From: Armatimonadota bacterium
Lineage (GTDB): Bacteria > Armatimonadota > Fimbriimonadia > Fimbriimonadales > Fimbriimonadaceae
Direction: 5' to 3'
Assembly: GCA_016125185.1 (NCBI GenBank)
Contig: WGMG01000006.1
Coordinates: 992,001 to 1,056,000, forward strand
DNA: 64,000 nucleotides
Position 1 is the stretch's first letter. Each line of letters opens with the position of its first letter. Below are positions 27,460 through 36,440 of the stretch, piece after piece. The position numbers and the translations under genes were made by a program. The notes beneath the pieces were generated by a model that was given only the letters and a program-made list of their open reading frames with translations, was not told where the DNA came from and made no database searches.

Positions 27460-28447
27460 ACAAGCGCTAATGACTACTTCCAGCGAAACATTTACGAACG
27501 GGTTGAAGCTCTTTGCCGGGAACGCAAACCCGACGCTGGCCGCCCGGGTTGCCGCCGAACTCGGAGTCGAACTCGGAAATCTCCGGGCCTCCAAGTTCGC
27601 CGACGGTGAGATTCGAATCGAGATTCAGGAGTCCGCCCGTGGCGCCGACGTCTTTATTCTCCAACCCACCTGTGCACCCACGAACGACAACTTGATGGAG
27701 TTGTTCATCCTCCTTGATGCCTTCCGCCGAGCCTCGGCCAAGCGCATCACGGTCGTGATGCCGTACTACGGCTACGCTCGGCAGGACAAGAAGATTAAGC
27801 CGCGTGAGCCGATCACGGCCCGCTTGGTGGCAGACATGGTGGAAATGTGCGGCGCGAATCGCGTGGTCACGCTCGATCTTCACGCCGACCAGATTCAGGG
27901 TTTCTTCAACATTCCAGTCGATCACCTGTACGGCGGTCCGATCCTCGGCGAATACTTCATCCAGAACGGCCTGAAAGGACGCCCCGACGTCTGCGTTGTG
28001 GCACCCGACGTCGGCGGTGTTGGCCGAGCCAAGAAACTGGCCGACATGCTTGAGTGTCCGTTCATCGTTATCGCCAAGCGGCGTCCGGCTCCGAACACGG
28101 TCGAAGTCGTGGAGATTGTGGGTGATTTCACGGGTAAGCGCTGCGTGATGATCGATGACATGATCGACACCGGCGGTTCCATTGCCAGCGGCGCGCAGGC
28201 TCTGCTGGACCGGGGGGCAAAAGAGATCATCGCCTGCTGTACCCACGCGATTCTGAGCGATCCGGCCTGCGAGCGACTGCAGAATAGCTGTATCAGCGAA
28301 GTGGTGGTGCTCGACACGGTGTACTTGCCCAAAGACAAAGAATTTCCCAAACTGACCGTTTTGAGCGCGGCCCCGCTCATCGCCAGCGCGATCAAGCGCA
28401 TCCACAACGATGAGTCGGTCAGCGAGCTATTCGGTCCTTGGGGATAA
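27452..28447 (+). CDS. prs: ribose-phosphate pyrophosphokinase
   Basis: The protein of 331 residues makes PRPP from ribose-5-phosphate and ATP. Signatures: ASKFADGEIRIEI, MPYYGYARQDKKIKPREPIT (ATP loop), TLDLHADQIQGFF, DVGGVGRAKKLA and the PRPP loop MIDDMIDTGGSI. ATG 27452 has GGGAG 10 nt upstream and lies inside the end of glmU; ATG 27470 is an alternative. The frame is open well upstream within glmU, but that part is a shadow. The glmU-prs pair is common in bacteria. Confidence 0.95.
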   Translation: MVEQALMTTSSETFTNGLKLFAGNANPTLAARVAAELGVELGNLRASKFADGEIRIEIQESARGADVFILQPTCAPTNDNLMELFILLDAFRRASAKRITVVMPYYGYARQDKKIKPREPITARLVADMVEMCGANRVVTLDLHADQIQGFFNIPVDHLYGGPILGEYFIQNGLKGRPDVCVVAPDVGGVGRAKKLADMLECPFIVIAKRRPAPNTVEVVEIVGDFTGKRCVMIDDMIDTGGSIASGAQALLDRGAKEIIACCTHAILSDPACERLQNSCISEVVVLDTVYLPKDKEFPKLTVLSAAPLIASAIKRIHNDESVSELFGPWG

Positions 28448-28496
28448 CGACAACGGATTAAGACACGTGAGCGATGGGGAGGGGAAACAAGCCGAA

Positions 28497-28910
28497 ATGA
28501 CTTGGGTGCTGAAGCGTTCTGTAACGGACCCGGATAAGTTCGACAAGCTCAAGATGATCTATGGCTTGGCGATTCTTTTTGCAATTATCGCGGCTTTTGC
28601 AACAAAAAACCTGGTCTTGCCCGTCGTCTGTTTGGTGGTGCTGGTCGCTTCTACATATGAGTTTTTCGGGGGTCGTAAGTTTGCCCTCACTCAGACTGTC
28701 GCCAAGTCGGGTCCCAACGAGATCGCTTGGGGTGCCGTTCGCTCGGTTCACGTCCGAAGCGAAGAGATTTACCTTTCCCCTTTTAGCAAGGAATCGAAGC
28801 TCGATGCATTTCGAGGGGTCAAATTAAGCATTCAGAACGTCTCAAAGGAAAACGTTTTGGAATTCATACGGGAGCACGTCGGTCAAGATGTTCAATTTTT
28901 GGGAGAATGA
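28497..28910 (+). CDS. PH-like (YcxB-type) membrane protein
   Basis: The protein of about 137 residues has two adjacent membrane helices (about 18-55) and a soluble C-terminal domain with the strand pattern of bacterial PH-like/YcxB proteins (IAWGAVRSVHVRSEEIYLSP; then an ending helix ENVLEFIREHVG). This family reading is tentative. The ATG at 28497 has GGGGAGGGG about 12 nt upstream; GTG 28467 is possible. It overlaps the next gene by 23 nt. Confidence 0.65.
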   Translation: MTWVLKRSVTDPDKFDKLKMIYGLAILFAIIAAFATKNLVLPVVCLVVLVASTYEFFGGRKFALTQTVAKSGPNEIAWGAVRSVHVRSEEIYLSPFSKESKLDAFRGVKLSIQNVSKENVLEFIREHVGQDVQFLGE

Positions 28911-29256
28911 TCTGACCGCCGAAGAGACGGACAAGCTGCTGGGCAAGTGCGCGGCAGAGATTCGTCGTCGCAAATTGGAGGCTCCTGCTATCGCTTTCCT
29001 GGAGATGCACAAGCCCATCGCGAATGTCTTCGCGCACGCCGGTCTGGCCACTGCTCCCTTCCTGGTGCCCCTCTTCGGCTTCGATTTCATTAATGACTAT
29101 AGCAATTTGCTTCAAAAGCGGGATAATGTCGAACGGCTTATCTGCATGCTGGAGGAGCCGCCGGATCCAGAGACGCCGGAGGCGTCTGAGTCCGGCAAAA
29201 CAACGGAGGAGGAATTATGCCAGACAAAATATGGAGCAACGCAAGCACCGCCCTAG
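28888..29256 (+). CDS. small protein heading the five-gene membrane operon
   Basis: The 122-residue protein is not recognised. It has a helical N-terminus (LTAEETDKLLGKCAAEIRRRKLEAPAIAFLEMHKP), one hydrophobic stretch (NVFAHAGLATAPFLVPLFGF) and an acidic Pro/Glu C-terminus. It overlaps the preceding gene by 23 nt and the following one by 40 nt. The hydrophobic stretch could be a membrane anchor; a role in the complex is inferred from position only. Confidence 0.6.
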   Translation: MFNFWENDLTAEETDKLLGKCAAEIRRRKLEAPAIAFLEMHKPIANVFAHAGLATAPFLVPLFGFDFINDYSNLLQKRDNVERLICMLEEPPDPETPEASESGKTTEEELCQTKYGATQAPP

Positions 29257-30236
29257 GCGCCCAGAACTGGGACACGGGTTGGTTTGCTCAGCTGTTCACG
29301 CTCATTTTCATGGTGTTCATTGTGGTGAACATCGTGCGGGCAAGGTCGAAGAAGGAACTCTTTATACGAAGAATTCCCGGCCTGAACGCGATCGACGAAG
29401 CGGTGGGACGCGCCACGGAAATGGGCCGACCTATCTTGATGGTGCCCGGTCTTTCGGATCCGGTCAACGCCATCGCGGTGCAGGCGATCAACATCTGCGC
29501 CTACGTCACGCGGACCGCGGCAAAATTTTCGAACCCGATTCTGATGTGCGCCTACTCGGCGTCGATGTACACCCTCGCTCAGGAGGTTATCCGCGACGTC
29601 TACCAAGAGGAGGGCGTGCCAGAGCGATACGATCCAGACTCCGTGCGATTCATCTCTGACCGCCAGTTCGCTTTTGCTGCCGGCGTTTCGGGCATTATCC
29701 ACCGCGAGCAGACGGCAGCCGCCTTCTTCCTCGGCGAATTCTACGCCGAGTCGCTCATTTTTGCCGAAACCGCCAACTCGATCGGCGCGATTCAGGTTGC
29801 CTCCTCCACCGAAGCCACCCAGACGCCGTTCTTCATCGCCGCTTGCGACTATGTTCTCATCGGCGACGAGTTCTACGCTGCATCGGCCTACCTGACCCGC
29901 GAACCGGTGCTGGTGGGAAGTCTGATCGGCCAGGACTGGGCAAAGGTCTTCGCTATCGGCTGTATCCTCTGCGGCGCTCTCTCGCAGTCGATCGTCTCTT
30001 GCGGACATGCCAAGAACGTCGAAAACGCAGTCGCTCAGGCGGCTGGCTCGGAAGACGCCAAGAAAGCGAACCTGGCCAAGGTCAAAGAGGACGAGAAAAA
30101 GGTCTTTGCCTTCTCCAAGCTCTTCCGACCTGACGACGTGCCCGACGACGTGAAGGAAGAGGTCAAGAAGTCGCGCACCGCTAATCCGGACGCCCCGGCT
30201 CCGACCCCCGCTCCTGCTGCAGGAGGTAGCAATTAA
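29217..30236 (+). CDS. DUF6754-like membrane protein
   Basis: The 339-residue protein has a strong ribosome site (GGAGGAGGAATT). It has an N-terminal membrane helix (FAQLFTLIFMVFIVVNIVRA), then a conserved-looking core: AIDEAVGRATEMGRPILMVPG, RQFAFAAGVSGIIHREQTAAAF, ESLIFAETANSIGAIQVA and ACDYVLIGDEFYAASAYL. A hydrophobic segment near VFAIGCILCGALSQS comes next, with an Ala/Pro-rich tail. I associate this core with DUF6754, a family of unknown function, from memory. The next gene starts on its stop (TAATG). Confidence 0.8.
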   Translation: MPDKIWSNASTALGAQNWDTGWFAQLFTLIFMVFIVVNIVRARSKKELFIRRIPGLNAIDEAVGRATEMGRPILMVPGLSDPVNAIAVQAINICAYVTRTAAKFSNPILMCAYSASMYTLAQEVIRDVYQEEGVPERYDPDSVRFISDRQFAFAAGVSGIIHREQTAAAFFLGEFYAESLIFAETANSIGAIQVASSTEATQTPFFIAACDYVLIGDEFYAASAYLTREPVLVGSLIGQDWAKVFAIGCILCGALSQSIVSCGHAKNVENAVAQAAGSEDAKKANLAKVKEDEKKVFAFSKLFRPDDVPDDVKEEVKKSRTANPDAPAPTPAPAAGGSN

Positions 30237-31141
30237 TGGATCCTAAAAAGCTCTCCTTCTGGAGCATCGACCCGACCCAAGGGAAGCTGACCATGATGGT
30301 CTTGCTGACCGTTTTGATCGGATTCGGTATCGTCTTCGCTCTCTCTAAGCTCCCCACGCAGGGTCGCAAGCCGATCACGTGGATTCTGACTTTCATTTCG
30401 GGCGGCGTGTTCGTCCTCTTCCAATACTGGCCGCAGCCGATCAGCTTCGACAAGGCCACTCAGCTTCCCTCGAATATGGTTGAGAGCGTTGGAAGCGGAT
30501 TAAACGACGCGACAAGCGTCTTTGGAACGATTTCTCAGGTTCTAGCAGCATTCATGCTCGGTCTGGGAATCTTTAGTATCCTCCGCATCCACGGTACCAA
30601 GATCGCCAAACAGCAAAAGGACTGGGGATTCAGCCTAGTGCTGCTGACAGCCATGGTCCTCATGATCGTGTTCGGCTTTTGGGACTTCCACATTCGCACG
30701 AACCTGCGAACCACGGACTTCGATAACCCGTCGAATTGGGGCGGCGTGAACATGATGCGGGACTTCCTTTTCGAAGGCCTGCTTCAGCAGATGGACGCGG
30801 CGATGTTCTCGATCATCGCGTTCTTTATCCTCTCGGCCGCTTACCGAGCGTTCCGAGCGAGGTCGATCGAAGCGACGATCCTCCTCGGTACCGCGCTCCT
30901 GGTCATCATCAGCTTGATGGGAGCCGTTGCCGCCGGATGGGATGATTCGGTGGCTGCTATCGCCGGTAAGGGCCCAGCCAGCAACTTCCTGTTGAACTTT
31001 AAGGTCACGGAGATTGCGAACTGGATCAAGAACACTTTCCAAACACCCTCGATTACCGGCATTAAGTTCGGTATCGGTCTCGGAACGCTGAGTATGGCGC
31101 TCCGAATCTGGCTCGGTCTTGAGCGAGGAGGCAAGTCGTGA
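30236..31141 (+). CDS. polytopic membrane protein of the DUF6754-like operon
   Basis: The 301-residue protein is not recognised. Six to seven membrane helices can be seen (for example MVLLTVLIGFGIVFAL, WILTFISGGVFVLFQYW, VLLTAMVLMIVFGFWDF, MFSIIAFFILSAAYRAF, ATILLGTALLVIISLMGA). AGGAGG precedes the start. It overlaps the next gene (GTGA). An inner-membrane subunit is inferred. Confidence 0.75.
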   Translation: MDPKKLSFWSIDPTQGKLTMMVLLTVLIGFGIVFALSKLPTQGRKPITWILTFISGGVFVLFQYWPQPISFDKATQLPSNMVESVGSGLNDATSVFGTISQVLAAFMLGLGIFSILRIHGTKIAKQQKDWGFSLVLLTAMVLMIVFGFWDFHIRTNLRTTDFDNPSNWGGVNMMRDFLFEGLLQQMDAAMFSIIAFFILSAAYRAFRARSIEATILLGTALLVIISLMGAVAAGWDDSVAAIAGKGPASNFLLNFKVTEIANWIKNTFQTPSITGIKFGIGLGTLSMALRIWLGLERGGKS

Positions 31142-32088
31142 AAGCCACGGGAATTCCAAAACATATCGTCTATCTTCTGCTCATCGTTTGCGCCACGGTG
31201 CCGTTGTTCTTCAACATCAAGGTGCCGGGCAAACCGACCGACAGTTCGGCCGACTTCTTTAAGCACATCATGTCGCTGAACGAAGGCGACACGATCTTGC
31301 TGGGATCGGACTGGACCGGTTCGACGCGCGGCGAGAGTAAAGCTCAAATGATCGCAGTGTTGAAGATTCTCATGCGAAAGCATGTGAAGATCGCTCTTTG
31401 GTCGACTGCCGACCCGCAGGCGCCTCGTGTCGCTCAGGACACCATTGCTGAGGTCAACGAGATGATCAAGAAGGAAGGCGGCACACCCTACGTTCGTTGG
31501 CAGGACTGGGTGCAGTGTGGCTTCTATCCGAGTTCGGACGTGGCGATCAATAACGTCGCCAACGACGTTCGGAAGGCCTTTGCCGGGAAGCGCGACACGG
31601 ATACTTCCGGTCAGCTTCGACCCGTATTCGAATCGCCTGTCTTGCAAAACATCACAAAGGTCGAGGACTTTAAGTTGGTGCTAGATATGACAGCCAGCAA
31701 GACGTCGGATTATCACGTGCAGTTCGTATCGGGCAAGCACGTCCCGCTCATGTTTGCGGTGACCGGTGTTATGGTTCCCGAGACACAGGTGTACTACAAC
31801 TCCGGGCAGATCGCTGGATTCCTGGGTGGACTGAAGGGCGTGTTTGACCTGGAGTCGATGATGGACAACGGCCTGAACGTCCCCGACGCCAACGGCAAGA
31901 TCGCCAATCCTTCGGTGAAGGTGTCAGATAAGATCGAGGGATTCCCCGATCCTCAGCATACGGGTAAGAACGTCGGCAACGGTACGAAGTACTACCCAAC
32001 CCTTCACGCGACGCTGATCCTCATGATCGTGCTGATCGTGATTGGCAACTTCGAGATGATCAAGGCTCGAAAGGTGGCAGGTAAGTAA
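31138..32088 (+). CDS. bitopic protein with large extracytoplasmic domain, DUF6754-like operon
   Basis: The 316-residue protein starts at GTG. It has an N-terminal helix (HIVYLLLIVCATVPLFF) and a C-terminal helix (TLILMIVLIVIGNFEMI) around a soluble domain of about 255 residues. The soluble part alternates strands and helices (EGDTILLGSDWTGSTRGES, KHVKIALWSTADPQAP, VPLMFAVTGVMVPETQVY), like a Rossmann or periplasmic-binding-type fold. No family is recognised. It is flanked by two polytopic membrane proteins with overlapping codons. Confidence 0.75.
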   Translation: MKATGIPKHIVYLLLIVCATVPLFFNIKVPGKPTDSSADFFKHIMSLNEGDTILLGSDWTGSTRGESKAQMIAVLKILMRKHVKIALWSTADPQAPRVAQDTIAEVNEMIKKEGGTPYVRWQDWVQCGFYPSSDVAINNVANDVRKAFAGKRDTDTSGQLRPVFESPVLQNITKVEDFKLVLDMTASKTSDYHVQFVSGKHVPLMFAVTGVMVPETQVYYNSGQIAGFLGGLKGVFDLESMMDNGLNVPDANGKIANPSVKVSDKIEGFPDPQHTGKNVGNGTKYYPTLHATLILMIVLIVIGNFEMIKARKVAGK

Positions 32089-32828
32089 TGGATCTCGGAC
32101 TCTTTCAAACACTCGAAAAAGGCGCCGGGGTCATCGTTACCATCGGTCTCTTCAGCGTTCTGTACAAGGAGAACAAGTTCTTCCGCTTCTGCGAGCACCT
32201 CTTCCTTGGCCTTGCTGCCGGATGGGCGCTAGTGGCCATCTGGACGGAAACGCTTTCCAGCGTTTGGTGGGACAAGATGATGGGCACCATCGACGAGACC
32301 TCCAAGCAAGGGGCGACGGCGGGCTTGTGGATCTATGCGATCCTGCTGCCCATCGGCTTCATGAGCTACACGGTGTTCAGCAAGAAGCACAACTGGATGA
32401 GCCGCATCCCGCTGGGAATTATTCTCGGCATTTGGTCGGGTCAGCAGATTCAGTCGTACTTCGACACCTACGGACCGCAGGTTCGCGCGGGGATGAAACC
32501 GATCTTCCCGACAACGGGCCAGTTCTTGGTGCCGGCGCCGGACAGCGGAATCGATCCCTCCATCGTCGGAGCGCACGTCTATATCTCGACGGCGATCTCG
32601 AACTTCCTGTTCATGTTCACCTTGGTCAGCGTCCTGAGCTACTTCCTGTTCAGCTTCGACGTGAAGAACAAGGCGATCCTCAAGGTCAACATGATGGGCC
32701 GCTACCTGCTGATGATCGGTTTCGGCGCGATCTTTGGTACGACGGTTATGATGCGCTTCACGCTCGTCATCGACCGCATGTACTTCATCTGGATCGAGTT
32801 CTTCCAAAAGATCATCCTGCGGCAGTAG
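32088..32828 (+). CDS. polytopic membrane protein, last gene of the DUF6754-like operon
   Basis: The 246-residue protein is not recognised. About six membrane helices are visible (GAGVIVTIGLFSVLY, HLFLGLAAGWALVAIW, GLWIYAILLPIGFMSY, IPLGIILGIWSGQ, FLFMFTLVSVLSYFLFSF, YLLMIGFGAIFGTTVMM). The start overlaps the previous stop (TAATG). recO follows 17 nt later and may be cotranscribed. Confidence 0.75.
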   Translation: MDLGLFQTLEKGAGVIVTIGLFSVLYKENKFFRFCEHLFLGLAAGWALVAIWTETLSSVWWDKMMGTIDETSKQGATAGLWIYAILLPIGFMSYTVFSKKHNWMSRIPLGIILGIWSGQQIQSYFDTYGPQVRAGMKPIFPTTGQFLVPAPDSGIDPSIVGAHVYISTAISNFLFMFTLVSVLSYFLFSFDVKNKAILKVNMMGRYLLMIGFGAIFGTTVMMRFTLVIDRMYFIWIEFFQKIILRQ

Positions 32829-32845
32829 GGTCGTAGAAAGAGCGT

Positions 32846-33583
32846 ATGGAAACGACAGTCGAAGCCATCGTGCTCCGACGACGAGACAGTGGTGAGTCGG
32901 ATCGGCGACTCACCATCTTCTCTCGGGAGTTGGGAAAAATCGACGTCGTTGCCAAGGGCGCTCGGAAGCCAACTTCACGCCTGCGCGGCGTTTCTGAGCC
33001 GTTGAACGTCGGAATCTTCACGTATGCCGACGGTAAGAAGCAACGCTTTGTGACCTCGGCTCAGCCTCGGAGCGCTTTTCCGGGCTTACGGCTGGACTTT
33101 GACCGGCTGAACCTCGGCCTCAGCTGGGGGGAGATACTCGGACAGATATTGCCCTACGAAGACCCGTTTGAGGAGGCGTTCGAACTTTGCTTGGATACGC
33201 TGGGCCACCTCGAGTCGTCGCCTTCGCCGATGGCGGCTCTCGCTTGGGGCGAAGTGAAGCTATTGGAACTCAGCGGCTTCTTGCCGTCGTTTAACCGATG
33301 TGTCGTCACCGGGAGCCGAATTTTGGAGTCCTACGGGTTCTTTTCTCCGTCTTCGGGAGGATACGTGGTGAGCGAGCATGCGGCGGGCCTCACCGACCGG
33401 TACCAGGTGCGGGCAGAAGTGCTGTACGGACTCGCCGCATTGGTCGATCTCGACCGTCCGCCGACTAACTTAAAGTTTTGCTTTGAATGCCTCGTTGCCT
33501 TACAATCGTTTTGGGAATACGTTTGCGAGGTGCCCCTTCCGGCGCGCCAACACCTACTTGCTTCCCTGCGAACCGAATCTTAA
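32846..33583 (+). CDS. recO: DNA repair protein RecO
   Basis: The 245-residue protein has the RecO N-terminal OB fold (ETTVEAIVLRRRDSGESDRRLTIFSRELGKIDVVAKGARKPTSRL) and helical C-terminal domain. RecO works with RecR and RecF to load RecA on SSB-coated DNA. The zinc-finger cysteines common in the family are mostly absent: only RCVVTGS keeps one Cys where CxxC is usual, and the second pair is missing. Confidence 0.9.
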   Translation: METTVEAIVLRRRDSGESDRRLTIFSRELGKIDVVAKGARKPTSRLRGVSEPLNVGIFTYADGKKQRFVTSAQPRSAFPGLRLDFDRLNLGLSWGEILGQILPYEDPFEEAFELCLDTLGHLESSPSPMAALAWGEVKLLELSGFLPSFNRCVVTGSRILESYGFFSPSSGGYVVSEHAAGLTDRYQVRAEVLYGLAALVDLDRPPTNLKFCFECLVALQSFWEYVCEVPLPARQHLLASLRTES

Positions 33584-33603
33584 TGTAAAATCTTGGAGAA
33601 ATC

Positions 33604-35220
33604 ATGCGTATTGGACCAGTTTTAGCCATCGGAGCGGCGTTGCTCACCCTCATCGGATGCTCGGGCGGCAGCGGAGGCTTCTCAAGTCGTAAGGCCGACG
33701 CCAAGGCTGGAGTCTTCCGATATCCGCTTCCTACCACTCCCACCTCCCTCGACCCTTCGAAGGTGCAGGACGGCGACACCATCGATGTCGTTCAGCAAGT
33801 CTTCGAAGGACTCATGAAATGGGACGAGAACAACCGCGCCGTTCCCAACCTTGCCGAAAGCTATGACCTGAGCGCGGATAAGAAGACCTACACGTTCCAC
33901 CTGAAGCATGGCATCAAGTTCAGCAATGGCCGGGAAGTGAAGGCCGAAGACTTCAAGTGGTGCTGGGAGCGCACGACCAATCCGAAGTTCACGAGTCCCA
34001 CTGCCGGCACCTACATGGCCGACATTATGGGCGTGAACGACCGCCTGAATTTTAAGGGCGACGGCGACGCCCCCGCGCTTTCGGGCGTGACGGCGAAGGA
34101 CGACTATACGCTGGAAGTCACCATCGACAAGCCGCGTCCGTACTTCCTGGACAAGCTCACATACGCCTGTACCTACGTTTTCGCCAAGGAAGCACTTCCT
34201 GATCCACTGAAGGACATGGCCACGCCGGAACAGATGATTGGCACGGGCCCCTTCAAGATGGATACGGTTATCCCCGAGCAGATCGTGACGCTGGTGGCCA
34301 ACAAGGACTATCACGACGGCGCGCCGAAGCTTGAGCGGATCGAGCGACCGATCATCAAGGATGCGCAGAGCCGCCTGAATAAGTACAAGACGGGCGAGAT
34401 CGATCTTTGCCCGCTAGAGCGCGAAGACCTTCCGGCGATTCAGAAAGACCCCGTCCTCAGTAAACAGCTCAAGTTCTTTGATCGACCCGCGATGTACTAC
34501 CTCGGCATGAACTGTTCGACGGTTCCGGCCCTGAAGGATCGACGCGTTCGACAGGCCATCGCCATGGCTCTGGATCGAGATAAGATTGTCAACGAGGTGC
34601 TGGGCGGCATCAACCGCCGGGCGGATTCGATCATTCCTCCCGGTGTGAAGTACTACCGTGAAAAGACGGCCATGCTGCCGTTCGACATCACGAAAGCAAA
34701 GACACTGCTGGCTCAGGCTGGCTTCCCGGACGGCAAAGGCTTCCCGGACCTTGACTTCTGCTACCGAGACGGCCGACCGGACGTCGAAATCGTCGCGCAG
34801 GCCATTCAGCAGCAACTTCGCCAGAACCTGGGCATCAACCTGCACCCGAAGAAGATCGAATGGGGTGCGTACCTGCAAAAGTACAACACGAAGACGATGC
34901 CGATCTACCACATGCGATGGGCGGCTGACTATCTGGACCCCGAGAACTTCCTCTCGCTCCTGCTGGCTAGCTATGGCAACGAAAACAAGCTGAACTATCA
35001 TAACCCGGCGTATGACGCCCTTTGCCGCGAAGCGGATACGAGCTTCGACGACGCCAAGCGCGCCGAGCTTTACGCCAAGGCCGAGGACATGGTGCTTCAG
35101 GACGCTCCGTTCGTGCCGATCTACTTCCAGAAGGATGCCGAACTGATCAGCGATCGCGTGTCCGGTATTCGAGAGTCCGCTTTCGGACACCTTCCGCATA
35201 CGACTACTAGCGTCCAATGA
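33604..35220 (+). CDS. oligopeptide ABC transporter substrate-binding lipoprotein
   Basis: The 538-residue protein has a lipoprotein signal (LLTLIGCSGGSGG, Cys about residue 19). The family-5 solute-binding fold shows FRYPLPTTPTSLDPSKVQDGDTIDVVQQVFEGLMKWDE, YTFHLKHGIKFSNGREVKAEDFKWCWER and GTGPFKM. It resembles OppA/DppA. It binds peptides or related solutes outside the membrane. No permease genes are adjacent. The stop overlaps the ATG of the AraC gene (ATGA). Confidence 0.92.
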   Translation: MRIGPVLAIGAALLTLIGCSGGSGGFSSRKADAKAGVFRYPLPTTPTSLDPSKVQDGDTIDVVQQVFEGLMKWDENNRAVPNLAESYDLSADKKTYTFHLKHGIKFSNGREVKAEDFKWCWERTTNPKFTSPTAGTYMADIMGVNDRLNFKGDGDAPALSGVTAKDDYTLEVTIDKPRPYFLDKLTYACTYVFAKEALPDPLKDMATPEQMIGTGPFKMDTVIPEQIVTLVANKDYHDGAPKLERIERPIIKDAQSRLNKYKTGEIDLCPLEREDLPAIQKDPVLSKQLKFFDRPAMYYLGMNCSTVPALKDRRVRQAIAMALDRDKIVNEVLGGINRRADSIIPPGVKYYREKTAMLPFDITKAKTLLAQAGFPDGKGFPDLDFCYRDGRPDVEIVAQAIQQQLRQNLGINLHPKKIEWGAYLQKYNTKTMPIYHMRWAADYLDPENFLSLLLASYGNENKLNYHNPAYDALCREADTSFDDAKRAELYAKAEDMVLQDAPFVPIYFQKDAELISDRVSGIRESAFGHLPHTTTSVQ

Positions 35221-36440
35221 TGGATCCCGACAGCGGTTCGGAACTGATACTGGCTAAATTCCCTCGGGCTGGAGTCCCGAGGGATATGCATCTTCGACCT
35301 CTTTCGATCCCGTTTGGTAGCGATACCGGCTGGCAGAGCCAGGGAGGGGCGACCGACAAGCACCCTTGCCGCGGACTTCCGTCGTCGCTGACGATCGCGG
35401 TCCCAAAGGATCGATTCGTTACCAAGATTCACTTTCTTGGGGTCTTCGCTCTTTTCTCGAACGGCGACCCTAAAGGCGGTCGGGGCGCCGTCATCCAGTT
35501 TTTCAAAGGCAGCACGGCTGTCCATACGATCGAGTTGATCCGCAACCGACATTATCGTGACGCTCACGAATCCGAGCTACTGGAGAACTTTTTTGGGGAC
35601 GGAAGTTCGATTGAGACGGTGGGATGTGTGTTTTTGGACTCTACGCGGGTGAGGCTGGATATTTTGACCGTCGAAGCTCCGCCGGAAATTTCGTTCGACC
35701 AGATCGTGTTTAAGGACCTTGGGTTGGCGTCGTCGTTCGTCATTTACGACGTCGCGTTCGAGTGTCCGAGAGCCAATAAGTGCCCGTTCCATTCCTCCAG
35801 CCACGGCATTCCCTTGTCTGAGCTTGGTGCCATCGTGCGATTGCGTGATCGAGTGCGGTTTCAGAAGGCGATGCAGCAGGTGCATGCGGCTTTCGAGAAG
35901 TCGGCGGACTTGGATGAAGTGCGGAGCGAGGCGTTGACGTTTTTAGCCATCGTGACGGCGGGAATGCTGGAGGCCGGCGGGTCCAGGTCGCTCCACAAGA
36001 TTCAATTGGAAGCCGCCCGAGGATTTGACAAGTGCCAGTCGGTCGAGGAGATCGAAGCAATGTCAACCGAAATGATCCACCGGATCGTCGGCGATTGGTT
36101 GAACACGGACGAGGTTCAGCCGAGGATTGTGGAGAAGGCGCTGTCGGTGGTGGATCGTCACTTCGCAGCGAATATCTCGGACGACGTGGTGGCTAACCAG
36201 GTTGGCCTCAGCACTTCGCACTTCCGCTATCTGTTTAAGCAGGCGGTGGGCAAGCCGTTCCATCAATACCTGATCGCGACGCGTTTGGAGAAGGCGAAGG
36301 TGATGCTCGAGAGTGGGCAGGGAAGCGTCTCCGAGATTGCTAACGCCGTTGGGTTTTCCGGCCTGGCTAGCTTTAGCCGGGCGTTTACGCAACGCTTTGG
36401 CACCAGCCCGTCAGAGTTCAAAAAGGTCCGCGGTCTATGA
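35217..36440 (+). CDS. AraC-family transcriptional regulator
   Basis: The 407-residue protein has an unusual N-terminal beta-rich domain of about 185 residues, a helical middle and a C-terminal AraC DNA-binding domain with two HTH units (DDVVANQVGLSTSHFRYLFKQAVG; GSVSEIANAVGFSGLASFSRAFTQRFGTSPSEF). It is translationally coupled to the peptide-binding lipoprotein (ATGA) and overlaps the following ABC ATPase by 4 nt. Control of the solute-uptake gene is inferred. The ligand of the N-terminal domain is unknown. Confidence 0.9.
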   Translation: MMDPDSGSELILAKFPRAGVPRDMHLRPLSIPFGSDTGWQSQGGATDKHPCRGLPSSLTIAVPKDRFVTKIHFLGVFALFSNGDPKGGRGAVIQFFKGSTAVHTIELIRNRHYRDAHESELLENFFGDGSSIETVGCVFLDSTRVRLDILTVEAPPEISFDQIVFKDLGLASSFVIYDVAFECPRANKCPFHSSSHGIPLSELGAIVRLRDRVRFQKAMQQVHAAFEKSADLDEVRSEALTFLAIVTAGMLEAGGSRSLHKIQLEAARGFDKCQSVEEIEAMSTEMIHRIVGDWLNTDEVQPRIVEKALSVVDRHFAANISDDVVANQVGLSTSHFRYLFKQAVGKPFHQYLIATRLEKAKVMLESGQGSVSEIANAVGFSGLASFSRAFTQRFGTSPSEFKKVRGL

